A stretch of 64,000 nt of DNA, taken from positions 9,819,874 to 9,883,873 of the forward strand of contig NC_068573.1 in NCBI RefSeq assembly GCF_025698545.1, given 5' to 3'. This stretch comes from Gossypium raimondii (Eukaryota > Streptophyta > Magnoliopsida > Malvales > Malvaceae). The notes under the pieces were generated by a model that was given only the letters and a program-made list of their open reading frames with translations, searched no databases and was not told the DNA's origin. Position 1 is the first letter of the stretch. The number at the start of each line of letters is the position of its first letter. Position numbers and translations under genes: made by a program. This document shows, piece by piece, positions 1 through 11,464 of the stretch.

Positions 1-750
1 TTAGGATTTTGTTTTAGTTTACATTCCAAATTAGAATTCCTCCCTTTTTTTTCTCTATATCTTAATCTTTTCTTTTCTCCCCTTTTCTTTTCATCATATT
101 TTTAATCCATTGTTGAATTATTATTTCCTTTCCCAAACCAAAGCCAATCTTCCTTAACCTATTTTTCCACCAGAATTGAAATCTTTATTAGAAACATTTC
201 AAATCCTAGCCAAAAATCAGTAAGTACGCCTCAATCCCGATGTTTAGATCTCGAATCTTTAAAGAATTCCTATCTAACGATAATCTTATGATCAATTAAA
301 CAATCTTTCTCAATTTTTCATCAAAACTTTTGACCATCTTGTTTTATCTTGATGTCAACCATTAATCCTTGTATAATTGCTAGTTGAAGGACCATTTTAG
401 GTACCCCGAATTAGATTTGAAAGAGAGAGACGTTGCTCGATGTTTTGATAAAAGGTGTGTGTTCTTTTACTACTGAGTCAGGGAAAAATTGTGCCTAGGA
501 TAGGGCTACATGGGCATGTGGACCACACAAGTGGACCGCACATCCATATCCCCCTGCAAACCCTAAGATAGTTCGCTTCTCACACAGGCACAAACCTTCC
601 ATATGGTCTACCACACGGGTGTGTGGGCCACACGACCATATGTCCTAGAAACCCTAGTGTAGTTCATAAACCACATGGCCTCAGTATGTCACACAGCTGT
701 GTAACCCTTCCACATGGCCTGAGACATCTCACCCGACTAAGTGCCCTTGT
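1..750. repeat. AT-rich LTR-derived remnant
   Basis: No gene is visible. Bases 1-400 are AT-rich with pyrimidine tracts. Bases 505-735 carry repeated CACACGG, CACATGG and CGGGTGTGTGG words typical of the U3 region of cotton gypsy LTRs. The only open frame (623-808) runs through these words and is not coding. The remnant is cut at 751 by the start of another LTR. Family assignment is by motif only. Confidence 0.4.
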
Positions 751-2109
751 TGTAACAACTTATTTTTCAGTGCTGTCAAAAACAATGGTTTTGGGACCAC
801 AATTCTGATAAATGAATCGATAAATATTAGTATTTAATATTTACGAGTCAAATATAATATTATATTAATTTTTTATTTGATATTTTTTTATAATTAAATG
901 AATAGTTAAGTACAATAGGTTTGTCCCTAAAGTCAAGTAGTTTTGGAAAATGAGGTATTGAGTCCTTGTTTCGCAAACCAGGGTTACTTTATAGGTGTAT
1001 TAAAGTTTGGTCGGGAAATTTTAGTGATTTTTTAGTTAATTAAGAAAAAGGACTAAATTGTAAAAACTGCAAAAGTTAATCACTATGAGTTTATATGGAC
1101 TAAATGTATTCACTTAATTAATTAAAGGGTTTTAAATGGAAAATATTCCATAGTTATTTTTAGTGGACAGTTTGGTATGATTTTTAAGTTAATTTATAAT
1201 ATTTTAATGTTAAAATGTTAAGTAAAATATAATAACATGAAAGAAAAATGTTATCACCTATTCGTTCTTCTTCTTTCACCAAACCTCCCACCATTTTTAA
1301 GAGAAATAAAAGCTTCAAATCTTGAACGTTATTCAACCTTTGTATGTAAGCTATTATTTAGCCCATTTTTGTAAATTTTATGTTTTGATATCTTTGTAAC
1401 TTAGTATAGCTAGACCGGGACTAATTTGTAAAAATGTTAAATATTTAGTATTTTTCCATGGATGAATTTGTGATGTTTTTTAATTTTAATGGTAGATTAT
1501 TAAGCTTGATAGTTAAATAGGACTATTTTGTAAAGTGATTTTGGTGAGTTTTAGTTAAAAGATGAATTAATAAAATATTAAATTGGACATAAAATATTTG
1601 TGAAAATTTAATAAATATGGGCTATATTAGTATAAGGAAAATTTGGCTAGCATGAAATTGGGTTAAATTGTGATTGAATTGAAAGTTTCGAGTTTAGGGA
1701 ATAAATTGATTAAAAGGTAAAATTCTAAGGTAAAAGTGTAAAATATTGATAAAAGGTCAAATAAGTGAATTTAAGTATTTTATGATATTTGAATTGGTTA
1801 ATTGAATAAAATTATTATATTTAGATCAAGAAACAGATCGATTTGTTGATAAATGCGGGAAAGGAAAAGTTGTTAAGTAATCGTTGTCACGTGTCGTTAG
1901 CTATCATATTTTGGTAAGTTTGTATTATGTTTATTATGTTGTTAATGTTTTAATTTAGTATGTGTTTGATTATATGAATTTGTATGATGTTATGTTTTAT
2001 TAAATGGTAATGAAATGGAGAGATTAAGGTTTGAAAGATAAATTCTAAGCATGGAAAGATCTCGGGAAAACAAGATAAGCCCGTGTGAACTTAGTGAATA
2101 GCTCAGATA

Positions 2110-2290
2110 CAAATCACATGTCATTAGAGCGTAGCAGGCACTCTGTACTGGTGTTATATTTAGCAGGCATTAGTTTCTAATGATCTCAGTAGCAGGTACT
2201 TTGTACTGGTGTTGTATTAGCAGGCACTCTGTGTCGATGTTATATTTTTAGTAGGTACTATGTACCGGTGATGGATATCGTACTAATGGC
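2110..2290. repeat. Sub-repeats inside LTR (about 45 bp units)
   Basis: Four diverged copies of a unit built on AGCAGGCACTCTGTACTGG, joined by short TTATATTT spacers. They are followed by GAGATCCTGCATGTGTTACAG, which is also found next to the hairpin cluster at 11465, so the two LTRs are related. Confidence 0.65.
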
Positions 2291-3584
2291 TTGAGATCCT
2301 GCATGTGTTACAGATTCTCTCAAGCTTGTGTGAGCAGCATCATGTATCGATTAATGTCTTTTTGTTAGCTTATGTGAGCATTACCCTCCTGTGTATCCAA
2401 AGTCAATTTACTATTGTTCTCTGGGCATAATAGTTAATGATCGAAATGGAAATGGAATATAAAGATATGATGATTTATATTTTGGTGTATAAATATTGAT
2501 ATGTTATGTTTTAGTGATATGAATCATCCAAGTTGAGATAATGAAATATGAAAAAGAGTTAGTAGTATTACATTTGTCTGATTTGTAATTAAGTTGACAT
2601 GTATGTTATGTTTTGTTTATGAACTTAATAAGTTTTCCACAAGCTTACTTTATTTGGTTTTTCTTCTTTGTAGATTGTGAAACTTTTTCTTTCGATTGGA
2701 ATGTCGTTGGAGACCACACTATCCAACAACTCATTCAGTAGTTATTTCTTTATTTTGACCCAGTTAAAAGTGGCGTGTAAATAGAGTTTTTGGTTAGGTA
2801 TGCTATAAGCATTATGAGTATATTTTGTGGCTTTTGGAAAAAATAATGTATGTATTGATGTAAATCTTACTAGGTATTTTGGTTGATTATGGTATGTGAT
2901 GTTGAATGAATAATTTGTATCTAAATGTTTTTAAAATGGTTATTTTGGGATGTTTATGATAATAGACATCTTGGAATGTTTTGTACTTTGTTGAAATGGT
3001 CAATTTGGTTGTGGCAAATTATGAACTTAGGATTAGATATATATGCATTTGATAATTTGACATTTGATGCCTAGAATTTGGATGATGATTGAATGAGTTT
3101 AACTTGGGGTATATATTTTAGTTGAATGGTTATTGTTTATGTTTGAAATTGTGGTACCAATGAGGGCATATTGGTTAGGCAAATAAATTTATTGTGAATT
3201 GGTATATTTTGGCTTGTTTTGGCACAATTTGAATAGGTCTGGAAGTTTGTTAATGCATAGCTTGGAGTCTAAGTTTTGGTATGTGAAAAAACTTGTGTTT
3301 GAAGGTATTTTTGGGCACACACAGCCTAGGACACAGTCTACCACACGGTCGTGTGTCCCACACGGTTGCATGACACGGCCATATGGCCTTTTTGATTTTT
3401 GGTGCAGGTTTGTCCACATGATCTCAAAGAGTGACCCTGAGTTGCACAGGCACAAACTGTTACACAGTTTAGCTACATGGGCGGAGCTCTGTCACATGGG
3501 CGGAGCTCTGCACTTAATTGTTATAACATGTCATGCTGCATTACATGGGGTAGGACATTTGAACGGAGGAAGTAGCTGGAAGTT

Positions 3585-3805
3585 CATCTACTTGACCAGT
3601 GGTTTATCCACAACATATTAGCAACTTTTATTTGCACAAATGAATGGTTCATCCACCAATATTCTAGTCGGCAATCATATGCTCGACCAGTGGTTTATCC
3701 ACAACGTATTAGCAACTTTTATCTACATAGATGGATGGTTCATCCGCCAATATATTTATCATTAGCAGTTCATCTGCAATGATCAGTGGTTTATCCACAA
3801 CGTGG
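3585..3805. repeat. Sub-repeats with GTGG-TTTAT-CCAC hairpins
   Basis: A unit of about 105 bp is present nearly twice, followed by a partial third copy. Each contains GTGGTTTATCCACAAC, a 4-bp stem with a 5-base loop, and a second word GGTTCATCC. This array lies downstream of the CACACGG cluster in the same LTR. Confidence 0.65.
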
Positions 3806-4602
3806 TGTGAAGGTAAAGGAGAACTCCTAACTGTGGTGTGTAACGGTAGGATAGGACCTTTTTACTGTTAAACCAAACTTGCATTACATTCATAAGTAAT
3901 TACATGGCTATGAACATTGAAATTTTATGTTGATTTGTTGCTCTGAATTATCGATATTCTGTATTGCTAATTAATTTTTATTTGTTCTATGAGTTGCTAT
4001 TTTGCTTGACTTGTCTGTTATTTGCATCGGTTCCCTTGTGATGGAACTCACATTGAGCTTCATAGCTTACTCCCCCTTTTATTTCCATCTTTACAAATAA
4101 CTCATCAAGTTAGGGCGTGGACGGGCATATGAAGAGTTCAAATACGTTTTATTTATTTATGAAGGTATTGTTAAGCTTATTTAATAGTTTCTGTTATTTT
4201 GGAATCGTCCAGTTTAACTTATTTTGTGGCATGAGACTCACATTTAGGGTTTTTTTAGCATGCACAACACTTAAATTAATTTAAGATATGAAATTTAATT
4301 ATCTATGCATGAAATATAGTTTTAATCAAAACTAAGTTAAAAAAATCACTTGTCTATTGCTAAGTTTATAAATAAATTAAGTAAGTTTTCAAAAATAGTC
4401 ACTGTTACAAGAAAAATGTTAATATTAATTGGTTTTTTGTTAACTTAGTTGTTTTTCTGAAAATAGGCTAAGTTTTCTTTTAAAATAAACAAATCTTTTA
4501 AAATTATTATTTTATAAACTCCGATCATACTAGGTCACCTCGGTGGCTAATGTAATCTCCCAAATTTGAGTCTAACGTCTAGGTCGGGTTGGGGAGGTTA
4601 CA

Positions 4603-5165
4603 AGTAGTTGTGAAATGATTGAGAAATGGTAAGTTTAGCTGCATACATAGTGAATTGGAGTGTAAAAATGATTATATGCATGTTTATATGGTAATAGAAG
4701 TTTTAAGCATGAAATTGCATGAGAATTGGCTATGAATTGAACTTGAATTGACTATATGCAACTGATTTAAACTTTTATTATAATGACTTGAATCATGGAA
4801 ATACCACTGAGCTTCATTGCTCAGCATATGATTTTTTTCTCTATGCTCGGGCATAGGTAAATCCTAAAATTTTTAAGTGTGATCCAACATCCAGCCAGTG
4901 ATCCTTAACTCAGTAATGTGTTTATAGTCATGTTTTGTTAACTATATGGCATGTACTTAGGTTGAGTTAGTTTTTACATAAGGTGTGATCATGTTCATAT
5001 TTAATGTTAGAAATGGTAATAGGAGAATGGTCAATTGGATTGGCTTTTGTATTAGAGTTTGGCACTTAGCTGGATTGCTTAATATGTTGCCATATTTGTG
5101 ATCTATATATGTATGTTTATGACAATTTAATAGAAATTTGGAAATTTCCATAAGTGCATAGTTTA
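4603..5165. repeat. Left part of an interrupted LTR fragment
   Basis: AT-rich sequence with CTTCATTGCTCAGCATATG-type words as in gypsy LTRs. It has no coding frame of substance. It appears to continue at 7234-7602 beyond the 1.84-kb insert, ending GGGGGTGTTACA. Continuity is inferred from the direct repeats on each side of the insert. Confidence 0.35.
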
Positions 5166-5277
5166 ACATGTATGTGTATGTATTTCAATGTATATATGGT
5201 AACATATGTTAGAAATGTAGATTTAGGAATGGTATATTTGGCTGAAATAGGTAATGATTGAGATGAATTTGGTTTTA
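5166..5277 (+). repeat. 110-bp direct repeat, left copy
   Basis: About 110 bp starting ACATGTATGTGTATGTATTT and ending near GAGATGAATTTGG. A copy about 93% similar by eye lies at 7120-7233. The pair brackets an unrelated 1.84-kb segment. Confidence 0.75.
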
Positions 5278-6498
5278 GGACTTTAACATATACAGACTCT
5301 GAAAAACTATAAGTTGTAGTACTTCATTGTAGTGGCGACAGTTGATAAAGTAGGCTATCATGATCCACCACAAAAATCCAAAAAGTTGACTAAGGTCAAT
5401 TTAGTAATCATCAAGGAGATGGCAAAAGAACGGGTTCAAAGACAACTGGAACCCAACTTCCAAGGCGTGGAGGGGGAGCATGAAACTACCATCACTTGTA
5501 TCACTGAGCCTGTGCAACCCTCAGGAATAGAAAATTCATAGGTGAAATTGGGAATCTCTAATCCCCGCTCACGTAAGGCCAATTGCATCTCTTTGTATTT
5601 TGTAGTGTAGGGAAAAAAGTTGGCTTCGACAAGGGTTTTGGAAGCACGCTCTTTCAAAAGGCAACACGGAACTAATTGACCATGAGCTCCTCTCATTCTC
5701 AACATGTTTTCGACACAGAAAGAAGAAGAAAAGAATAGAGGAAATTTAAAACCTAAGATGAGAAGTTACTGAAAATTACCTTAAAGAAAAGTTTTGACTG
5801 ATTCCGGTTACAAAAATATTAAGAGTGTGATTTTTAAGGTTTCAAAAAACCCTTTTAAAGAAGTCTTTTCCCTCCACATTCTGACGGTTCAAATAAACGA
5901 GGGGCACCAACGGTCCGGTACACGCGAGCACGATCCGTCCCTAAATGTGGCAAATTTGACATAAGATCACAATAGACGTTCTATATTCTGCAAGCTGTAA
6001 TAAACGTGAAGTGATGGCCCTAAAGAGTGCCACTTTATAACCCTCTTTAGGCCCACTACCAGGGGGGACTAGATTGTCATACAGTAATAGTCACCAGCCC
6101 GAGACCAAGATAAGCTTCGGGTCGCCTACCTGCGACCCGACTAGACCCCACCAGATGGATGCACACAAGATGTACAGTGAGAGGTCAGTTAAGGGAGCTC
6201 GTGGTATCGGCTTGCAGGAGTTGAAAGGAGCTCACAGTATCAATTCATAGGAGTGGAAGGGAGTTCGTGGTCCCATCTCGCTTACACCCAATGAGTTCAT
6301 ATGAAAGGGACTGCGAACTCCAACATGCGACTTGGAACAATACACATGTCCAACATGCCCGAGACCTGCTTAGAGTGTCAATCTTATGAATAGTAGGGTT
6401 AAGTCATGAGCAGTGGAGTCAAATCATGAACAGTGATAATATGTGTAAATACCCAAATGTTTCCTTTAATGAGACACGCAAAAAATTACTCAACAAGA
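5278..6498. other. Unassigned segment with overlapping short ORFs
   Basis: This stretch is richer in GC and CpG than its surroundings, notably 5880-6440. It contains a plus ORF 5332-5541 (69 aa, lysine-rich start) and a minus ORF 5436-5705 (89 aa, starting MLRMRGAHGQLVPCC). They overlap, so at most one is real. I do not recognise either protein. Near 6180-6260 the phrase GGGAGCTCGTGGTATC recurs with variants (GGAGCTCACAGTATC, GGGAGTTCGTGGTCCC) at a spacing of about 40 bp. It could be a captured gene fragment or part of an unrecognised element. Confidence 0.3.
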
Positions 6499-7119
6499 CT
6501 AAATTAAACATATTCAGAATCACATCAAGATTGAATCATGAACATACTAAAAATGAAAATAAGGACTAAATTGAATCCAATTGAAAATCACATGCAAAGA
6601 AATAGAAATTTCAAAGGAATTAAGTTCACAATGGCGCCTAAAATCATTAATGCACACTTAAAACCTAAAAAGTTGGGTCTTATTTGCTTTCTTTCTCTCT
6701 CATTTTTCATGCGCCATTCAGCCTCATTTTCTTTCTCCTCTTCTATCACCATGGTTTAAAATTCCTCATAATAGACCGTATTAAAAAATTAATTAAAAAT
6801 ATATAATATTTTATATTTTATATTATATGATTTTTATGATTTTTAAAATTTAAAAGAATAAATATATTACATATTTTATCTATCCAAAATTAAATTATTT
6901 ATATATCTAATTCATTAAATATTTAAATTAAGGTATACGGGATCAATTAACATATATTAGTTTAAACTTATATCTAATATATTAATCTTTTAAATCAAGG
7001 AAATTTAATGTCACGTCATTTAAATAGTTTGCCCACTTGTTAATTGTTATAATAGATTCACCAAGTGCTCTCTTTATCATCAAAATTTTAAATGTGATTT
7101 AATTTAGGTACATATTTTG
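6499..7119 (+). repeat. Dispersed 0.6-kb repeat, third copy
   Basis: Closely similar to 14120-14715 and 39640-40235, from GACTAAATT through a CTTTCTCTCTCATTTTTCATG pyrimidine tract to AATTTAGNTACATA. It lies outside the segmental duplication that relates the other two. The ORF at 6538-6759 spans this repeat but its frame is broken in the other two copies, so I do not call it a gene. Confidence 0.7.
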
Positions 7120-7233
7120 ACATGAATGTGTATGTATTTCAATGTATATATGGTAAGATATGTTAGAAATGTAGATTTGGGAATGGTATATTTGGCAGAA
7201 ATAGAAAATGATTGAGATGAATTTGCTTTCTAG
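7120..7233 (+). repeat. 110-bp direct repeat, right copy
   Basis: Right partner of the repeat at 5166-5277. It is immediately followed by sequence that looks like the continuation of the interrupted LTR. Confidence 0.75.
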
Positions 7234-7602
7234 GTGAAGCTAGTTGGTACTATTTTGGACCATATGCAAGCATACGGTCACATCGCGATATTGAGCCCTT
7301 TTTGTTACAATGAGACAAAGTCATTGAGTTGCGTCGAGATGAGGAACCTCTGAAGTCATGATGTCAACTGGATATTTTGCAAACTTTACAATTAGGTCAT
7401 AATTCGAGCTCAGGTTAGAAAAAGAGCTTTTGTAAGCTCATATAAGACCCAAAAATGATTAAATATCGTATCATATGCATGTATTACTTGTATTTAAATG
7501 TTTAATGGATTACACTAAATATAGTTTATCGTAGTTGCTCCGAAAACAAATGTGGTGTCTTGTAGTTCGGACTCGGCGATCGGGTCGAGTAGGGGGTGTT
7601 AC
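7234..7602 (+). repeat. LTR 3' end ending GGGGGTGTTACA
   Basis: Ends CGGCGATCGGGTCGAGTAG followed by GGGGTGTTACA, matching the terminal form seen at 13170, 36769 and 38648. No internal retrotransposon domain follows, so it is a solo or truncated LTR. Confidence 0.55.
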
Positions 7603-9770
7603 AATATATATACACTTTGATAAAATCTTATGTGATAGTGATCCTCCGATATATATAAGCAATAGAGAAAAAAACAAACACAAAGATCATTTATTAAAAT
7701 AAAAGAAACCTATATTCAGATCATTGATTTTAGATAAGTCATTTGATAAGTTGTATTTATCCTCTTCAATTTCTCAAGTATGATTTGGTGATTGAGTTTC
7801 ATCTTCATCAATAAGAGCCCTTTCTATAAAATTCTTTCTAGATATGATTTCTTTAGGAAAAATCATCACAAACACCTTGAAATTTCTCTTTTCTACTACC
7901 TCGCCTATTCATCCTATACAATAACATATATACTAAAAATAAATACAAAAGTAATACTATATATAAATTTGTTATAAAATAGAATATGAATAATCTTAAC
8001 AACTACTTATATTTTAATATAATTTTCTCCTTTACAAAGAGAAAAACAAAAAAGACAAGGAGAATGAACTTGTAAAACAATTTTCAATATTTCTTTGCAA
8101 AAGGATTTTAACTTAGTGGTGAAAATTTTTAGTACCAAAGTGGTAGGCAATTGCCTCCAATTTCTCATGTCAAAATTTTAAAAATTTTGTAAATTTTGGA
8201 TTAACTCAAAAAGAAAGGAACAAAATAAGGTAATTAGTAAAACCTTGCATATTTTGTTTTAAAGTTTATGGAATTTACTAGGGTTGATAAAATAGAATAC
8301 AATGTTTCTTATTTTCACAAATTACTAATTCTTATAAATTATAAAACCCTAATAATTAAATCTTTCTTAAGAAAATGGAAAATGTTAAGTTAAATTTGCC
8401 AATGTTAAACTTTTGTAGTACCAAAAGCAATCCTAATGAACTATATGACTTTCAGATTATATAGGTAAAAATAACCTTTCAATTTTATAAACTTCGATTA
8501 CTTGAGAAGAAAGCTATATATACAAGGTTAGTAGAAATTTAACCAAATATAAATTTCATTAAAGATACTCGAGAAGATAGAAAATTTTATCCATGGATGT
8601 TGAAAGTAAAATTCTATTGTTTATTTATAAATATTTTGGTTTTGATGAAGTTTGAACAGAAGAGATTAAATTACAATAAAAGTAGAAATGGAGTTTATGT
8701 AAGAAACTAATGTAAGGAAACATAAAATTTTTAAAAGACACCCATCCTTTTAATATAGGACTGGTCCTTTTTAGTGTATATTATAATAAAAGGGATCAAT
8801 CCTTTTAATATAAGGATAAATCATATATATATATTTTTTTAAATCGTTCAATTCTTTTTTAAAATGTTTTTGTTACGGTTGTTCTTGAAGTCTCCATGGT
8901 TTGATTTGATGCTCTTGATCGTTGAATCTTATTCGACTCTGGTTCTCATGGGTCTACAATTGGGAGTTGAGCCCTTCAAAGCTTTTATGGCTTTAATGAG
9001 TTTAATAATATGTTGCTTTTGAAGTGGTTCTTTTGTGGCTGTATTGATCCTCTGGTACATTTTTCTTTTGTTGAATCTTTGTTTACAATGGTGATTTTTC
9101 ATGAAGATTTTCTTTTTTTGTCTGTGTTTCTTTGTGATGTTCGGTTGTTATGTCGTTTTAGACAAAAAAAAAAAGCAATTTTTTCTCAACAATATTATAA
9201 TTTTATTAAAAATATTATAAACAACATCATCTTAAAACATTATCAACCACTTGTAAATCCCAAACAGTGTTAAAGTCACCCCATAACTCAAATTTCCAGT
9301 AATGCTGCTAATGTCAAACACTTGCATCTGACACAGCCATGATTAATGTCAAATTTTTAGAATTAACCAACGATGAAATAAAAATTTCATATCACCAATT
9401 ATTTCACAAAATTCAAATTTAACAGTATGATTATGGATTAGAGGTGTTCATAGTTTGAGTTCAATTAAGTTCGGGTCAGGCCGAGTCCATGTAACGATAA
9501 ATCGTATTGTTATAATCAATAAGTAGAAAATCAAAATACATAATATTTTAAAGTTGTTGCTAATATTTTAATCTTTAGTAACAACTTATTTTGTCATTGC
9601 AAATTTTATTAATAATTCAAAATCACTAATCATGCCATTGCTATTACTAAGTAGAAAACTTAATTACGTAACAACATTTTAAGGTTGGTGTTAATATTTT
9701 AACATTTAATAAAACTTAATTACGTAAAAACTTTTTGGTGCTCGGTGAAAATCTATGTCAATCATAATAG
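7603..9770. other. AT-rich intergenic DNA, nothing recognised
   Basis: No coding region can be supported. The frames at 7792-7977 and 9010-9273 are low complexity, rich in F, Y and I. A run of A at 9164-9175 follows T-rich sequence and could be the tail of a decayed LINE, but no reverse transcriptase is visible. A diverged direct repeat of about 70 bp occurs at 9519-9590 and 9649-9720. Confidence 0.4.
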
Positions 9771-10969
9771 CTGTTTAAAGAATTTGGTTTTAATCTTTGA
9801 CTCTATAATATAAGTTTTGGCATCTTATGGTTCCAAATATTTGGTTAAATTATTATGATAGGATTTATTGTATGAATTGTGGGATATGCCAACTATTATG
9901 ATTTTGTTTTTGAGATTTATTAGCTTGAATGGATTTTTCAAGTATTCATGCAAATCTGTTTAATCATTAATACAATTTTAGATTTACATGTTATATGTAG
10001 GGTAAGTTTCTCTATTTGATTTTGAATACATGTATATGCATGAATTGCTTTGGTGTTTTTTCTATGCCAAAATTATGAATATATGTACTTGTTAGTTGTT
10101 ATGAAATTTTAAATTTGAATATTGGAATGTTTATATATTTTAAAATAACTTCATCGAAGAAGTAAGTCGCCAAAGCGATCTTTTTGTGTAAATTATTTTG
10201 TTTTAAAATATAAAAGGTTGTGTGCATGTAACTTAAGTTATGTTAATATTGATCGCCCAAATGAAAGTTAATTATATTACATGTGCAACTATGGTAATAA
10301 AATGTGACGATTATTCGGTTTTACGGTGAGTAATAAATCAGCCCAAAGAAAGATATATTTTTCGACATGTTTTTTTATTGTTAGTGTTTGATTACTACAT
10401 TAAGATATCACTTACAAATTAATATTTTGTCCAAAGATGAAATATTAATGGAGTGTCCGATATCTTGAAATGATGTTTACCTTTATTGAAATTATTTTAG
10501 TTTAAATTTTAAATATTTTGAAATAAATAAATTCAGATCTTGGCTTTAGGGTTTAATTAATGTTGTCTAATATTTTAAATAGATTAGTTGAAAAAATGTC
10601 ACCAAAGTGACATCTTTTGTGTAGATTAATTTATTTAAAATATCAAGATCATTATATATTTTATTTCATTTATGTGTTTATTAATTGACCCAACGGTAAG
10701 CTAATATTTAGCATAATTTCAATAACATCTATGGTGATAAATGTGTGACAATTATAAGGTGCTTTATATGAGCAATAAGTTAGTCCAAAGATTGATTCAT
10801 TTTTGACGTAATTTATTGTCAATATTTGATTGCTACAACAAGAGTGCCGCTTCGTTAATAATACTATTCAAAGACTTGATATTAATGTTGTGTTTAGTAT
10901 CTTGATATGGGATTAGCCACTATTTTGAATTTATTGGTTACTTATGAATATTCATTTGAGCTTGTTTTT
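9771..10969 (+). repeat. Ty1/copia leader with two diverged 0.44-kb repeats
   Basis: Two diverged copies of one unit are recognisable: 10166-10500 begins GTCGCCAAAGCGATCTTTTT and 10607-10920 begins GTCACCAAAGTGACATCTTT. Both continue through a GCCCAA or ACCCAA motif, ATGGTNATAAA, GTGACNATTAT, GAGTAATAA or GAGCAATAA, and (C)CAAAGA. The spacing is about 440 bp. The block runs directly into a copia gag, so it is probably LTR or untranslated leader. I found no clear PBS. Confidence 0.5.
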
Positions 10970-11464
10970 ATCTATTTTGTTCTATATTCAGCTAATTCAT
11001 CTTCTACTGCCACAATATTTGCTAATATAAATTTTATACCCATGCTTAATGGGACTAATTTCAATGAATGAGAAAGACAATTACTTATAGTGCTTGACTG
11101 TATAGACATAGACCTTATACTAAGGGAAGAACAACTCGCACCTCTCATTGCAAAAAACACCCTTATGTTAAAAGGGTTTTTGAGAGGTGGGATAGTTCAA
11201 ATTGCATGAGTCTAATGATCATGAAGCACAACATTCCAAAAGCCTTTAGAGACATAGAATCTAAAGAAATTACTCAAGCCAAGGTTTCCTTAATGAAATT
11301 GAGAAACATTTTTCCAAAAATAATAAGGTTGAGATGACATCACTTTTGACTTCTTCGATGTGTATGAAGTATAAGGGTCAATGAAATGTGAGGGAGTACA
11401 TTATAGAGATGTTTCATATTGCTTCAAGACTTAAGGAACTTAAGATTGAGCTTTTTGTTTTGGT
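10970..11464 (+). pseudogene. Ty1/copia gag fragment
   Basis: Reading plus through several stops and frame changes gives copia Gag (UBN2-type) signatures. PMLNGTNFNE is followed by a stop where the family has Trp, then LLIVLDCIDIDLILREEQL; later come SLMIMKHNIPKAFR and a MTSLLTS-like and REYIMEMFHIASRLKELKIEL segment. The frame is broken in at least three places and no pol follows: it is cut at about 11464 by an unrelated LTR fragment. The GACTT at 11428-11432, inside this gag, is also the edge of the duplicated block. Confidence 0.75.

Larger units (their letters stand above)
751..4602 (+). mobile_element. Candidate solo gypsy LTR, about 3.85 kb
   Basis: It begins TGTAACAACTTATTTTTCAG and ends GGGGAGGTTACA, the usual TG...CA ends with a short terminal inverted repeat. 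Inside are two hairpin-rich sub-repeat clusters (2110-2290 and 3585-3805), a CACACGG/CGTGTG cluster (3320-3380), and an exon-end-like stretch at 2640-2730 that resembles 11940-12060. No gag or pol lies next to it. The 5-bp flanks (CTTGT left, AGTAG right) do not match, so the two ends may not belong to one insertion, or the target duplication may have decayed. ORFs inside (3199-3621, 3189-3455) are chance frames. Confidence 0.4.

Noticed and set aside
8730..8830. Possible MITE with CCTTTTAATATA repeats
   Set aside because: The inverted arms are short and there is no clear target duplication.
9010..9273. Possible LINE 3' end with poly(A)
   Set aside because: Only a 12-bp A run after T-rich sequence; no reverse transcriptase or endonuclease remains visible.
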